Positions 1-11,942 of a stretch of DNA of 64,000 nt are shown here, in pieces; position 1 is the stretch's first letter; each line of letters opens with the position of its first letter. This DNA comes from Sabethes cyaneus. Taxonomy: Eukaryota > Arthropoda > Insecta > Diptera > Culicidae. A program made the translations under genes and the position numbers. The notes below the pieces were generated by a model that did no database searches, was not told the DNA's origin, and saw only the letters and a list, made by a program, of their open reading frames with translations. The stretch covers positions 156,633,142-156,697,141 of the forward strand of contig NC_071354.1 in the NCBI RefSeq assembly GCF_943734655.1. The letters are read 5' to 3'.

Positions 1-183
1 GCCTTTCCATGTAACTCATTTTCCCAAGAAATGAACCACGATTTCCTCGAAAGGAACAACCTCCCGAAAAAAAGCAAAACTTTCGACAACTTTCTCCTCT
101 AATAGAGTGTACTTTTTTTCTGTCGTCTTTCCCGTTTCCCTTTTCACGGTCGAAATACACCTACCGCTGCCACCCATGAACAG

Positions 184-3100
184 TTCCACCTCGTTGGATT
201 GTTGAACCGACCGACGTGAGTGTGGAAAGAAACCGCCACATTACGTTACACTGCCAGGCCCAGGGAGTTCCTATACCTACGATTCAGTGGAAGAAAGCAA
301 CAGGTGAGATTCAACAAGCGAACGGCGAATATAAATCACGTGCCACCAATGTATGTCGCTCCGGTTGTTTTCGCAAGATAAACGACAAGTTTCTTTGTCG
401 ATCGTTGACTTTTCTGGCAGGATGCTATTTTTCTTACCTTTTTTGGCCTCATACCAGTTTTTTCTTTCTCTGATGACTTTTCTGTCCCCAACCCAACAGG
501 AAGTAAATCGGGAGACTATGAAGAGGTTCGGGAGAGACCATACACGAAATTACTGACAAACGGATCGCTACTGCTGCAGCATGTGAAAGAAGATCGGGAA
601 GGGTTTTATCTCTGTCAGGCTCACAACGGAATTGGAACTGGAATAGGGAAGGTTATTCAATTGAAAGTCAACTGTAAGTGTGTGAAAAATATTCTGTCAG
701 AAACATTAACTTACGCAAGATAAATTTTGTTGCAGCTTCTCCTTACTTCTCCGGTCAATCGAAAATGGTGACGGTAAAGAAAGGTGACACTGCAATAATG
801 CAGTGTGAGGTTAAGGGTGACAAACCTATTAATGTGGTTTGGTTACGTAACGGTAAGCATGAACTAAACCCTTCAACCAACTACCGAGTGTCAATCAAAC
901 AGGATGCTACACCTGAAGGAATCCATGCTGAGGTTCAAATTTCGAGCGTAGAGAGTAGTGACAGTGGGGCCTACTTCTGCCAGGCTAGTAACTTATACGG
1001 TCGAGATCAACAACTAGTGCAACTACAAGTTCAGGAACCTCCACAGCCTCCCTCATCCCTGGAAGCCTCTATGATTGCAAGCCGGGCAGTTAACCTGAAA
1101 TGGCAACCACGAGGCGGTGATGCAGCCGAAGTGTCGAAGTACATCGTAGAATACAGGGAAATCGATCGACAATGGATGTATATGGAAATATCTGACCCAC
1201 CGCAATACTCAGCGATGATCGAGAATCTAAAACCAGCCACAAACTATATGTTCAGAGTAATTGCCGAGGGACCCGCAGGGCGAAGCTCACCGAGCCAGGA
1301 ATTATTTATCAAAACAGAACCCCAGCGGCCAGCTGGAGCTCCACTGAACCTATCTGCCCGGCCGGTCTCATCGACGGAAATACTCATCAATTGGATGCCT
1401 CCAACTTACGAGCTTAGACATGGTGAAATACAAGGCTATAACATTGGCTATCGTTCGATGCATACTAACTCGAACAGTTACAACTTCACCTCCGTATCAG
1501 GAGATGGCGAAGACGGTACCGGTGAACTCTTGCTTGGAAACCTCGCAAAATATACCCGATATACCATAGTTGCTCAAGCATTTAATCAGGTAGGACCTGG
1601 TCCTCTGTCGGAACCAGTTACAGCTCAAACCATGGAAGACGTACCGAGCAAGCCCCCGGAGGATATCCGCTGTGCAGCGTTAACTTCGACGTCGATTCAG
1701 GTATCCTGGCAACCACCTCAAGCCCACCACACCAATGGACTACTGCAGGGCTACAAGGTATTCTATGAGTCCGCTTCGGAAGATTCCATCAGCAACGGCG
1801 ATATGGAAACAAGAAAAACCACTGCACTAACAATCATACTAACGAGTCTGAGAAAATTCTCCAACTATAGCGTTCAGGTTCTAGCATACACCCGCATGGG
1901 TGACGGAGTCATTTCACCTCCAGCATTTTGCCACACTGAAGAGGATGCCCCAGAAGCCCCATCCGACATCAAGATAGCCATCAGTTCACCGTCCTCTCTA
2001 TACGTGTCGTGGCTAGCTCCAAGTGAACCGAACGGAATCATTACAAAGTATAATTTGTATATGAGAGCAGTAAACGGGCGCGAAGAGCTCAGCAACGACA
2101 AGCGCAATCTACTGCCCCACCAACATTATTTCGAAGCAAAACAGCTGCAAAGTCACACCGAGTATCAGTTCTGGGTGTCAGCATCAACGCGCGTTGGTGA
2201 GGGTAAGAGTACTAGAGTCGTGTCTCAGATGACATCAAATCGAGTTCCGGCAAAGATAGTCTCGTTCGGAGGCTTGACAATCCGTCCATGGAAAACATCG
2301 GCGTCACTTAACTGCATGGCCGTTGGACAACCTCGTCGCGAGTGGTTTAAGGGAGACATTCTCTTACGCTCCGGATCACATCACAACGTTCAAATACTGG
2401 ACTCCGGTGAGATAATCATAACCATGCTACAAACCACGGACACCGGAAACTATACCTGCCAGGTCGACAACGGTATCGGAACTGATCGATTAACGCACAA
2501 TCTATTAGTTCAAGTTCCTCCAGGACCACCGGTCCTGTACGTAACCAGTGCTACCTCCAGCAGCATACTGCTTCACTGGAAAATTGGTTCTACGGGAAAC
2601 GCACCGATCACTGCATTCTCACTGCACTATCGACGCGTTCACGGAAATTTGGAAGAAATGCAACTCTCTCGGCATGCATCCAGCCACGAACTAAAAGGAT
2701 TGTTCTGCGGTAGTACCTACCAGGTGTATCTGGTTGCGCACAACAAAATAGGTTCTTCGCCGGCCAGCACTACGCTCAATGTCAAGACTCAGGGACAACC
2801 ACCCGGGATTCCGCCACCATCGGTACTGATAGCTCCGAACTCTACCTCCGTAGTTCTGCGGTTAAACGGATGGCCTGACAATGGCTGTCCAATCCTGTAC
2901 TTCGTTCTACAATATCGCTCAATTTCGAACAATCTGGACGATGAATGGCACTTAGTTTCTAACGCTCTAAAACCACAACGTCGTTTTACCCTATCGGGAC
3001 TGCTTCCGACCACGCTGTACCAGTTAAAGATGGAAGCTCACAATGTGGCTGGATCCACGAATGCCGAGTACACGTTCGTGACGTTAACGAAAGATGGAGG

Positions 3101-5193
3101 TAGGTTTATATGGCTTGAACTCTGCAAATCATTCGACTGATTACCTGTTTATCCCTTGTTATAGACCCACCACCGCCAGATTTAGTACAAAGAGGACATC
3201 GTTCTCAAGTTTTCTACAACAACATTCAACTGCTAATACCGATAATCATTACCATCACTGCAACCATCATCTGCATTGCGTTCACGGTAGTTTGTTACAA
3301 ATATCGTGAGTATATTGTACTGTTCTGTTTTGGTATCGGCTCTGAGCCGCCTCGTTACTTCCCAGGCCAACGTGGTCGTGAACGGAAGGATACGATGGAC
3401 GGCAACCAGCAGAGCGCGGATGCCCAACGAGACAGGTATTATGCCACCATCCATAAGGTGGCACTGCAAGCGGGTGACAAGATTCCAGGTAACATCCCGT
3501 ACAAGTTTTTATTTTTTCGACCACTCTTGAAAGCCATAACCACTCTTATATACACGTACAACAGAAACCTCCGAAGATATTTCACCGTACGCAACGTTCC
3601 AACTGTCGGAGGCCAGTACATTGGCACAACCACATCACAGCGGACCAACCAACACCCTGCTGCACTCTTTCATGTACCATGAACGAGCCATGACCGAGGG
3701 ATGTGCATCGCCACCCCCTGCAGCGGTATTGAGACAACTTCATAATCAGTCGCCTTACTATAATATCGTGCGTTTGATTTTTTTCTTTCTATCAATATAA
3801 CACTCACACACACACGCTGATTGGCTTCTAGTTGATGCTTCTTTTCACTAATTTCATCCCAAATTTCTTCGTTTTCGTTTAGAACACTGTTCAACACTGT
3901 TTCCAATTTACTTTAGAAGCGCACGGTAGAGGCTTAGCAATTGCGTGAACACGTGTGTCCGGGTTGTCGTAAAAATTAGCAGCTCACACGATTTTCCTCT
4001 TTTCTTTCTTTTTTCCCGATTGTCTAGAACTCATCGAAAGGTCGGCGAAGACATTCGCGTAAAACCGAACCGGAGAGTGAAGAGTCGGATTCTGACCAAG
4101 ATCAGTTAACCTCCAGCAGAACCGAATCGTCGAACCAACTCGATGCCAAGATCAAGCATAGTAAGGATGACCTGCTACAGCCAACAGCTTGTGAGGATGA
4201 CGACCTCGCCTATAACCAGCATTTCATGCGTTCCATTCCAGGTCTCATCTATCACGGTACGCAGTCGAGCACTTCGTCCGACCTATCACCGATGTCTGAA
4301 CAAAAATCACTACCTCGTCGTGGCAGATCAAGGTATCATCACCTTCATCTCCATAACACAAACACCACACCACGACACAAGTCCTCTCTCAGTAGCAAAA
4401 CCGCTCAATCGCCAATTACATCCCCTCGTAGTAGTTGCCAAAACGATACTCAAACGATTCAACTTCCTCGCATGCCGTCCCAGTTTCGCCCCATACACAG
4501 TAGTAGAACAATCAACACCCCATCACGTCTATCTTCCGATTGTTGATGAAATTGTGCCAAAACCAATCCGAATTAGCGATCGTTGTTTCAAAATCAAAAC
4601 CCACGTTGAAAATTCATTACAAACCTGAGAGTACGTTATATTATGAACAAAAAAATAAAACCAAACTAGAAGGTTTCTTCAACAACCTCCAAGTCTAACA
4701 AATTTTTAAAATACAATCCGTTCAGTCATGTAGTTGAATCATAAATCAATCGTTAAACTATGTTGTTTTGAGCTCAAGACTCAAGAAAAGAGAACAAAAA
4801 TATTCCAACAACTACAACCAAACACACATCTATATGTATAGGGGAACAATGAGATCCTTACTTACACCACTACATTTACCCGACAATACACCGGGAGGAG
4901 GTGGCGGTCCGCTGTTCCACCAGGTACCGATCGAGAGCGGCACGCCGGACCGGCTGGAGCTGTCGGAGGCCGAATGCGACATCGACACGATCAAGAAACT
5001 GAAGCTGGGTATGCGTTCGTCGCTGTGGTCGCGCCCGCAGCAGAGCAATAGTGCGGCCAACGCCGGCAGCGGCGTCCCAGGGGGAGTGCCCGGTGGTGGC
5101 AACGGAACCGGAGCTATCCCTGGTGGCGGGGGTAACGTTGGTCCCGGTCAAGTACCAGGTGGAAATCCGTCGGACTACTCGATTGCGGTATAA
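184..5193 (+). CDS. Dscam2: Dscam2-like cell adhesion receptor, 3' part (partial at 5' end)
   Basis: Homophilic neuronal adhesion receptor of the Ig superfamily at the cell surface. Inferred exons: 184-303, 500-673, 736-3099, 3165-3305, 3366-3488, 3565 to 3725 (or 3767), 4028-4332, 4842-5193; phases agree at every junction. Order: Ig8 (starts PPRWIVEPTD), Ig9, four FNIII, Ig10 (the short NCMAVGQPRREWFKGD segment), FNIII 5-6, a hydrophobic helix coded near 3225-3295 (LLIPIIITITATIICIAF) and a cytoplasmic tail with YYATIHKVALQ, ETSEDISPYATFQLSEA, NTLLHSFMYHE and RRRHSRKTEPESEES, all Dscam-tail motifs. The large exon and tail resemble Dscam2 more than Dscam1 as I know these families. The tail ends DYSIAV. 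The donor of the 3565 exon is ambiguous: 3726 and 3768 are both phase 0, and 3726 fits the fly tail better. Ig1-7, the signal peptide and the start are upstream of the window. Family assignment is firm; the paralogue is probable. Confidence 0.93.
4333..4546 (+). CDS. Dscam2: Alternative read-through C-terminal tail of the Dscam2-like gene
   Basis: The exon starting at 4028 has a good donor (AG|GTATCA) after 4332. If it is not used, the frame stays open to a stop at 4544-4546 and adds a Ser/Thr/His-rich tail (YHHLHLHNTNTTPRHKSSLS onward, ending SRLSSDC). A poly(A) signal AATAAA lies at 4654-4659, about 110 nt after that stop. Splicing to the acceptor before 4842 instead restores frame (AG + G = Arg) and yields the glycine/proline-rich tail ending SIAV. 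Both ends are compatible with the Dscam frame, so two cytoplasmic isoforms are inferred. Confidence 0.7.
4654..4659 (+). promoter_or_regulatory. Poly(A) signal for the short Dscam2-like isoform
   Basis: AATAAA about 110 nt downstream of the read-through stop, inside the intron that the longer-tailed isoform would remove. Confidence 0.5.
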
Positions 5194-5930
5194 AGTTAAC
5201 CCGAGCGAGAACTCTATCTGCGGTGTGTTTCGAAAACAGGTGCCCTTTTTTGAGGTCGTATTCTAGTAGGGACAAACCTTTTTGAGATATGTTTATCCGG
5301 TTGATTCACCTGCATGCAAGTGCAAAGAAAAAAAATCTAACCTAACTTCATTGCTGTAGTGGGTGACAGACAGTATCTACGGTTTGTGCTGGAAACATTG
5401 TTGCAATAATTTTGCCTGAAGGTCAAGCATGATTGATACGTTTGCGGCTAAATGTTGCAGGAATTTGACAAATAACCTGTCAAATCACCAAAACGCAGTC
5501 GCTAACGTATTAGTGTACTTGGGTTTTAAAAAATCAATTTCTTGATTCTATGCCAAAAATCATTTTACAATACAAGCAATTATGCTATCCCTCAAATTAC
5601 TCTTTTTATGATTTGAGAGGTTGCTTGTATCTGTTGTGTCGTTTTGTTCTGTTTTTCTGTTGACACTTAGTGCTGCCTATTTATTTCATTCTATACTTAT
5701 TTTAGCATTTTTTTTTATCAATTGTTCACAACTGCTACTTACCCATTATACTAGTCAAATGAACAGATAAATAACGTTCTTTAAATATAAATTTTATAAT
5801 TCTGATCCTCATCATGCTCAATAACAATTAAATTACAATAAAAGGGTGTTACGATCAAAATTTGGTGAGACGAGAAGGCGTGTAAATTGATTACATTTTC
5901 TATGTAAAAAATAAATCATTTATCTTGTTA
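5194..5930. other. AT-rich sequence downstream of the Dscam2-like stop
   Basis: No gene seen. Probably 3' untranslated sequence at least up to an AATAAA at about 5836 (acAATAAAagg). No terminal repeats or conserved coding signal recognised. Confidence 0.4.
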
Positions 5931-5941
5931 AAATTCAATTA

Positions 5942-6250
5942 CTATAAAATACAAAAAAGAAACAGTTTCGCTTCCAGTTGAGCGAATATAAATTGCCGAG
6001 TGTTTCGATTAATTCTTGTCATCAAATTCAGTACACCCTTCTCATCCATTTGGTTCGCCCCAGAACGCCAGTTTGCCTTAAATTGCTTCTCGCTCCCGAA
6101 AGATCTTTGAACTTTCTTCACGTTCCGCTTGGCGATGGCCCAAAATTTTTCGATTGAACAAAACTCTGGCCTATTGGAAGGGGCCTTGTCCCAATGGCAG
6201 GATGCCAAATCCAGCCAAAACAGCACAGAACAATCGTATTAATTCACGAA
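5942..6250 (-). mobile_element. Tc1/mariner (ITmD37E-like) transposase C-terminal remnant
   Basis: On the minus strand 6226-5942 reads FWLDLASCHWDKAP, then RPEFCSIEKFWAIAKRNVKK, then a basic tail. This matches the last third of ITmD37E-type transposases: the W-DLASCH block with the second catalytic Asp and the P-IEKFWA block with the final acidic residue. The catalytic N-terminus and the sequence between the two blocks are missing, so it cannot be active. No terminal inverted repeats recognised nearby. Confidence 0.7.
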
Positions 6251-6311
6251 AAGCAGCAGACGTAAATTTCCTGATTAACGATCTCGGTTGTAAATACCCA
6301 CAGATATAAGT

Positions 6312-6510
6312 TAGCCTCGAGGTACGACGCTGGTCTAACAAACCAGTCGTCGTATGTTTGAATCTCGGCTAGGCGGTGCAGCTAGATAGAGTCAGTATGA
6401 TTTTTGCACTAGCCCCGTAACTGACCTGTACTCTAGCAGCCGGCCGTGAAGTCTGTCGATAAAGAAGGGTAAAGTCTTAAAAAGACGTTTAAGCCCAAGG
6501 GTTTTTTATA
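6312..6510 (+). mobile_element. tRNA-derived SINE (family A)
   Basis: A tRNA-like head (GGTACGACGCTGGTCT..., B-box-like GTTTGAATC) is followed by a conserved body with CTAGCCCCGTAA, CTGTACTCTA and GTCTGTCGATAAAGAAGG. The same order occurs inverted at about 48040-48190 and 35620-35756, and 5'-truncated at 29998-30103, which establishes an interspersed family. Non-coding; transcribed by Pol III when young. Family name not known to me. Confidence 0.75.
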
Positions 6511-7339
6511 ATTAGCATGTCAATCCCGATATTATTCAGTGAACTTCGACAATTTCATAGGATTAAAAATGTCTGCCACCTGTCTCGTTTGGCTTACGGT
6601 ATAAAGCTCCTGGTGAGGAAGCTGTTTGATGTCTGCCTTGACGCAGTGTTCGTCGTCTATCGCCAATTCGCCACCCAACCGAACGTCTTTAGCAACGTCG
6701 CGTACAACATCCGAGATCAAGTTTGAGCTGGACTACCTTCTTTTAAGTAGACAGTTCAACCCATTTTAGGCCATTTTTTTAGATGTACGGTTGTAGACGT
6801 CACTCCCAGTTTGTTTGCACCTAAGGAAAGTTGGGCTTCCGCTTGAAAGCGCTGGTCATCCTATTTGTCATCTCTGCGGCTTCCAGATTTTGCCGACAAA
6901 CGATACACGTTAGACAAAAACCAGTTTTTGACGTAGGACTACGTCTTTGATTTCTATATTGGGTTGGACTTTAGAGTAACGAAAAGGGAACATGTAACGA
7001 AAAGTAGTTATAGTTTGCACGCTTATAACGCAGTCATCCTTCAACAGATTCTAGAGATGTTGGTGTCAATCGATTGGAAATTTTTCTAAGAATCCATTTC
7101 AATACAGTAGGTTACATGTTTCACTAACACATTTTCAAATAATTGTAAATTGTTAGGCATTGTCTAACTAAAAATCCACGCTCTGTGATTGGTCGGAATA
7201 AGTAGTGCTGATTTCCCGTAGCGAGAATGATGTCTCCATAGCACAAGCAGTTCGGTTGTATACAACCGTACTTAAATTTACAGTCATTCCTTCCATTTAA
7301 TAGTTTTCGTTAAATTTTTCCTTTATTTTTATAAAAAAA

Positions 7340-7660
7340 AGGTGACAAAGTCCCCTCGTCCCAACAGGTCGAAGATTCATAGCGACGTTCAGGCTTATAA
7401 TAATTTGATATCTGTGCTTGGGAAGTACGCCAGAAAAAGTGATGAAGTCCTCGCGTCCCAACCAAATTACTTAGGACCGCTATAAGCCTAGACCAATTTG
7501 ACGTCTGTGTTAGGGAAATGCGCCAGAAAAAGTGATAAATCTCCTGTTCCCAGCAAGATTTCTTAGGACCGCGATAGACCTAGTCCAATTTGATGTCCTG
7601 AAAGTGAACAATTTTAAACAAGTGAGCGATCAACCCTATCTTTCGCCCGATTGTATCTAA
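7340..7660. repeat. Degenerate tandem repeat, about 91 bp period
   Basis: Three diverged units, each with 'aaaaagtgat', 'cctcgcgtccca', 'ttaggaccgc', 'tagaccaatttga', 'gtctgtg' and 'gccagaaaaagtga' in the same order. The downstream part (ccaatttgatgtcctgaaag, aagtgagcgac) recurs at 57180-57340 and 58420-58580, so this belongs to an interspersed family. Confidence 0.65.
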
Positions 7661-8369
7661 ATACTGAAAGAATTTATTCAAAACTGATGTCTTATATGAA
7701 AAAGGGTTTGACGGAATATTCATGCATGTGACGTGATGTAGCAATTTTCGAAGTGATGATTTGTTGTTGTTGTTGTTGTTTTTTATTTACGACACTTGAC
7801 ATTCGTTAGTGCATTCGTGTCGGGGAAGTGATGATGAATTAGTGGCTGTCTGATCTGAAAATAGGTGTTGGGCGTTCAATATGTTGCCTTAATTAAAGAA
7901 GTGTGTATTATGGCCTCTTAGTGGAAATACAAACTCGAAGAAACGAATAAAACTAATGTAAAGAGCACGGGAGTTTAAGAAATTTAAACTTGGTTTCTTG
8001 TATCAAATTTATAGGAATGTTCCGCAGCATTTATTACAAACAGTAAATTAAAAATTTGCGTGACAAACATTTGTAATATATCAAGCTTTATCGAATTGAA
8101 CCTGTATTCGTGGTCCTACGTAAGCCCCTCGTTCGTGCCCTTAGGCTTAAACCTTCATACTTTTTATTTTCCCGTATGTTTGAAATAAATTTCAAGCTTT
8201 CAGAAACGGCCAAGTTTGATTTTTTTTTCGTTTGCCCCTTTTTGAGATATTCTATTCTGAAAAAGACTAAAAAACACAGGAACAACGTTAGAACTCGTTA
8301 TACTCGTTTTTTGAGTTTTTTGATAAGAGAATCAACTCTGTTTTATTATGAAGCAATAAAACCATTAAA

Positions 8370-9010
8370 TTTAGGCCATTGCAAATTATTTTTAAAGTTT
8401 TTGTCACACACCCCCTTCTTGGAAATTGACTTAAAAAAATCGAGGGCAATAAAATAATTTGTAGGATATGAGTGATTTTTTTTTAAATCAATTGTCTGTG
8501 GGCTCTACAGCCTGAAAAACTTGAAAAATGAGTGTACGAGTTGAGTTAACGCTTCTAGCACGAAATAAAAATGCACTCAAAAAAATCGTCACGTCGCATC
8601 CTTTCACGTGTATCATGTAAACTTCTGTACAACAACTTACGTGAGCTTCATGTACTAGTTAATGGGAAAATTGATACAACTTACCGGGATCGCACGTAAA
8701 CTGGTTAGTATGAGTGCGAGTTACCAATAATTCACGTGAATGTTACATGAAAAGTGTGATGGATGAGAATTACCTATGTTTTCACGTAAACTTGACGTGC
8801 TGATTTTTTTGAGTGTGGAAATTCAAACAATGGAATTTACGAAAATCGGCCAAAAAAAATTGATTTGATTTTCACGTTTAAACTTTGAGTAAAAATGACT
8901 AAAATCCATTTTATTTGCTCGACTTCTCTTTGTTTTTTTTTCGCCCCCCTCTTCAGTGGCCCAACACCGGAGGGACAAAAACTTTTTTAAATATTTGTAA
9001 TTGCCTTAGT
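8370..9010 (+). mobile_element. Interspersed repeat, copy A (contains a MITE insertion)
   Basis: From 'taggccattgcaaat' to 'tatttgtaattgcctta' this is the reverse complement homologue of 63455-63895: shared blocks include AATTGTCTGTGGGCTCTACA, GTTAACGCTTCTAGCA, GGAAATTCAAACA and GGGACAAAAACTTTTT. It differs chiefly by a 242-bp insertion at 8574-8815. No convincing coding sequence; parent family not recognised. Confidence 0.7.
8574..8815. mobile_element. MITE with CACTCAAAAAAATC termini, TG target duplication
   Basis: Termini CACTCAAAAAAATC and GATTTTTTTGAGTG are inverted repeats, with subterminal ACGTG/CACGT motifs throughout. It is flanked by TG on both sides. The related repeat at about 63710 has the uninterrupted site (aaaTGgaaattc), showing exact element boundaries. 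No coding capacity. Confidence 0.85.
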
Positions 9011-11386
9011 GAAAAAGTGATTTTTGAGAGGTCTTTATATAAAACACCCTGTGAGATAGAAACTACAAAAAATACGCCTACTATGTCTTTGGCAAAGTTA
9101 CTTATATAATCTTTAGCTACAACTTTGTCCAAGAAATTATTCTTCTATCTCTTTTCAATCAAAAGTTATTATGTGTTATGGGCTTACAAGCCAAACTGGA
9201 ACTTAGGCGTTGATTTCACATTAATTGTCTTTAAGAGTTGAACAACTTTGCTGAACATTGTAGGGAGCTATTTTGAACCACAAAAAACTTTCCACATAAT
9301 TTTCGCTGCTGGACCACTGTGCATTGATTGCAGTTGATTTGACCACTTTTTGCAAATTCACTAACTCAACGTGCACAAGAAGTCCTGATTTTTGCGAGCA
9401 GTAGGCATAATTTTGATACGTTGCTCCTCTTGTTTGAACGTTATTTTAATAACTGAAAAGCAAATATCAAAATGATGATGATGATGATGACCCCACAAAG
9501 CGAAGGGTATTCAGTTTTTTTAAATACACGTATAAAAGAAAGGCACACGGACGTTAGGTATATGAACGTAAAGCATAATGGACGTTATTAGGCATAATGA
9601 AAGATAGATGAGTAATTCTCAATGAAACGGGGCTACTACTGACACAAGGTCTTCAAATATTAGAACTTTTGCATTTAATTGGTTGAAAATGGTTAAAAAA
9701 TGAGAATTACATTTTTAATACCTCGAGATAGTGGATCCCTCGTTTGCCGAGGGGCCTAACAGTTTCAAAAAAAGGTTGAATTTTCAGCAAACCTTGGGAT
9801 CAATATCGTGTGATATTTTATAAATTTGCAATGAAGCAACTAACAAATTGCCCTGTTCTGTAAAGAAGAAGAACAGGGTTTCCAAATGGTGTAAAAAAAT
9901 TTTGGAGGCCATCTTGGATTTGGTGCCATCAACTAAATGAAACAGGTTGTTTCCCTGCTGGGAACTACAGAGTTATAAACAGTGAGTTTAGAAAACGTAA
10001 ATACCCAGTGATTAATATCTTTTCTTCTCTGCTGAGTTTATGATAAAATGTTTGTTTTTTGCTTTGTTGACAGGCAAAAGGGAAAGTTAGTTCGTTTATG
10101 GGCTCTAAATACTCTCGAATTTCTTCTAGGCATCAGGATCACAACAATAGTTGGGTACATTTACATATTATTTATTGAATGTTGACTATGCAAAGCGCTA
10201 GTAGCTACGCAGATCTATAACGCTAACTAGTCACTGGAAATGCATGGTGGCTACCGCTTGATTTAAAACTTAACAGAATATATCATAACAGAGCTTGCAT
10301 TCAATCTATCAAAAGTAGGTAATGGCTGAACAACCACAATTTAGACCACCTTGAGTCATGAACACAGATTTGATGCAACGCGAATTGGGCTCCATCATTT
10401 AAAATATTTAAAGAGTGGAATTCATAGATTGTTGCAAAAGTATCGATTTGTAGCATACACTTTGACCTAATAATATTCAAATTCGATATCTTTATACGGA
10501 ATCTATAGGTCCATTGTACCAATATTAAGGGGAAGGACTGTACCTATCGCTGTATACAGTGGTATACGTAGTCCTACGCCAAACCAACGTTTGTGTCCTG
10601 AGGCCCAAACGCTTCTAGTTTTTTTAGCTCGCAAACAAAACTTTATCAAAGTAAAGTGTTTTGCCATTATCCATCGGTTTACATGTCACAGGAAGCAACT
10701 AAAATGATTTTGCTAGAAATTGTGATTGACTAACTGAATATAATAATTTTGTTAAAACAATTAGATTTCAAAAATTGCTAAATGTTGATAGTGCGTTGGA
10801 ATTCTCTACCTATTATACCAATTTGCACGATAAAATTTAATGCGCATATGCTGCACAGCTACGGAGATTGCTGAAAATTTATTATTTATTCTATTCTGTG
10901 GAAAAAATTCACGCGTTATCAACAGACACATTTAAAATGACTTATAATTGTGTGTGACCCATGATTGTGCACTGACTGTATATTCTAATATACCCACACC
11001 GGTATGAGTTGCTTCTACTTTACCTCGGCAGACAGCATTGTGGTTACGGTCTCTCGACTTTTAGCACAATTATAGCCAAAATATGAAGCAAACACCTTTC
11101 TCCTTTCAGCTCTTTCCTTTTTGTATCATTCATATTTCTATCCCATTAGTCGCCACTAATCCCCACCAAGAAGTCGAATACTTTAGAGTTTAGTGATCAT
11201 TTTCCGTATTCTTCGGTCGGTCCATACAACTAAAGTAGTCAGCCTAGATTGACAATTTTTTCGGATTGGTATTCAATGAAGACGAAAAGTATCATGATAT
11301 TTTAAATTCTCAATCGCAGCAAGATTTTTGCAAAATTGTAGAGTGTGGCTGCTTATAATTGAAGCAAAGGAGCAAAATTTGTCTTG
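9011..11386. other. AT-rich intergenic sequence without recognised genes
   Basis: No supported coding region. Small items only: an (ATG)n run at about 9471-9491, a minisatellite-like stretch at 9543-9600 with 'cataatggacgtta' (same motif family as 16190-16290), a short hairpin CCCTGTTCT/AGAACAGGG at about 9852-9880, and the palindrome CGTAGTCCTACG at 10567-10578. Confidence 0.5.
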
Positions 11387-11394
11387 TTATGTGT

Positions 11395-11934
11395 GCCGTT
11401 CCGTGGTATAGTGGTCTATTGACCATTCAGTGAATTTTACACAATTTCATATATAATTTACCTGAAATCCCCGAAACGTTCCGCAACATAGTGGTCTATA
11501 TCCATGGGATTTGTAAATGTCAATAAATGATACAAAACCTCCATTAAATGGGTATTGGTGAAATAGTATGACGACTGGGCATGGAATATTGTGTTCTGGC
11601 GCCATTTTCGGGTCAAAGATGGCAACTTCCGGTTTTCTGAAAATGACCGCATATGACTGAGAATAATACAAAATCTCCACAACATAAGTATTAGATAAAT
11701 GGTTTAAAGAGCAAAAGTCAAATATTGTGTTCCGACATAGTTTTGAAATCAACAAAATGATCATTCTGTTCCCAACCAAAAATTTAGCATGAAAAAAAAC
11801 AGGTTAAAAAGGTACTTTTTTGAAATTTTTATTGTTTGCAGAGTAGGTACATCTATGCAAAAAGATACGATTTATGCAAAAATCTCATTTTCGATAAAAA
11901 AAAAGTTCAATAGACCACTGTAATTCAGAACGGC
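11395..11934. mobile_element. Non-autonomous DNA transposon, TIR with 8-bp target duplication
   Basis: About 30-bp imperfect terminal inverted repeats: GCCGTTCCG...AGTGGTCTATTGA on the left and TCAATAGACCACT...CAGAACGGC on the right. The flanks TTATGTGT (11387-11394) and TCATGTGT (11935-11942) look like an 8-bp target duplication with one change, which suggests the hAT or P type. The small ORFs inside do not resemble a transposase. Confidence 0.75.
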
Positions 11935-11942
11935 TCATGTGT

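Noticed and set aside
6312..6400. Functional tRNA gene
   Set aside because: The tRNA-like head cannot form an acceptor stem and is followed by the SINE body; other copies share the body.
7740..7800. CRISPR or other prokaryotic repeat array
   Set aside because: Only a (TTG)n run; the sequence is clearly insect nuclear DNA.
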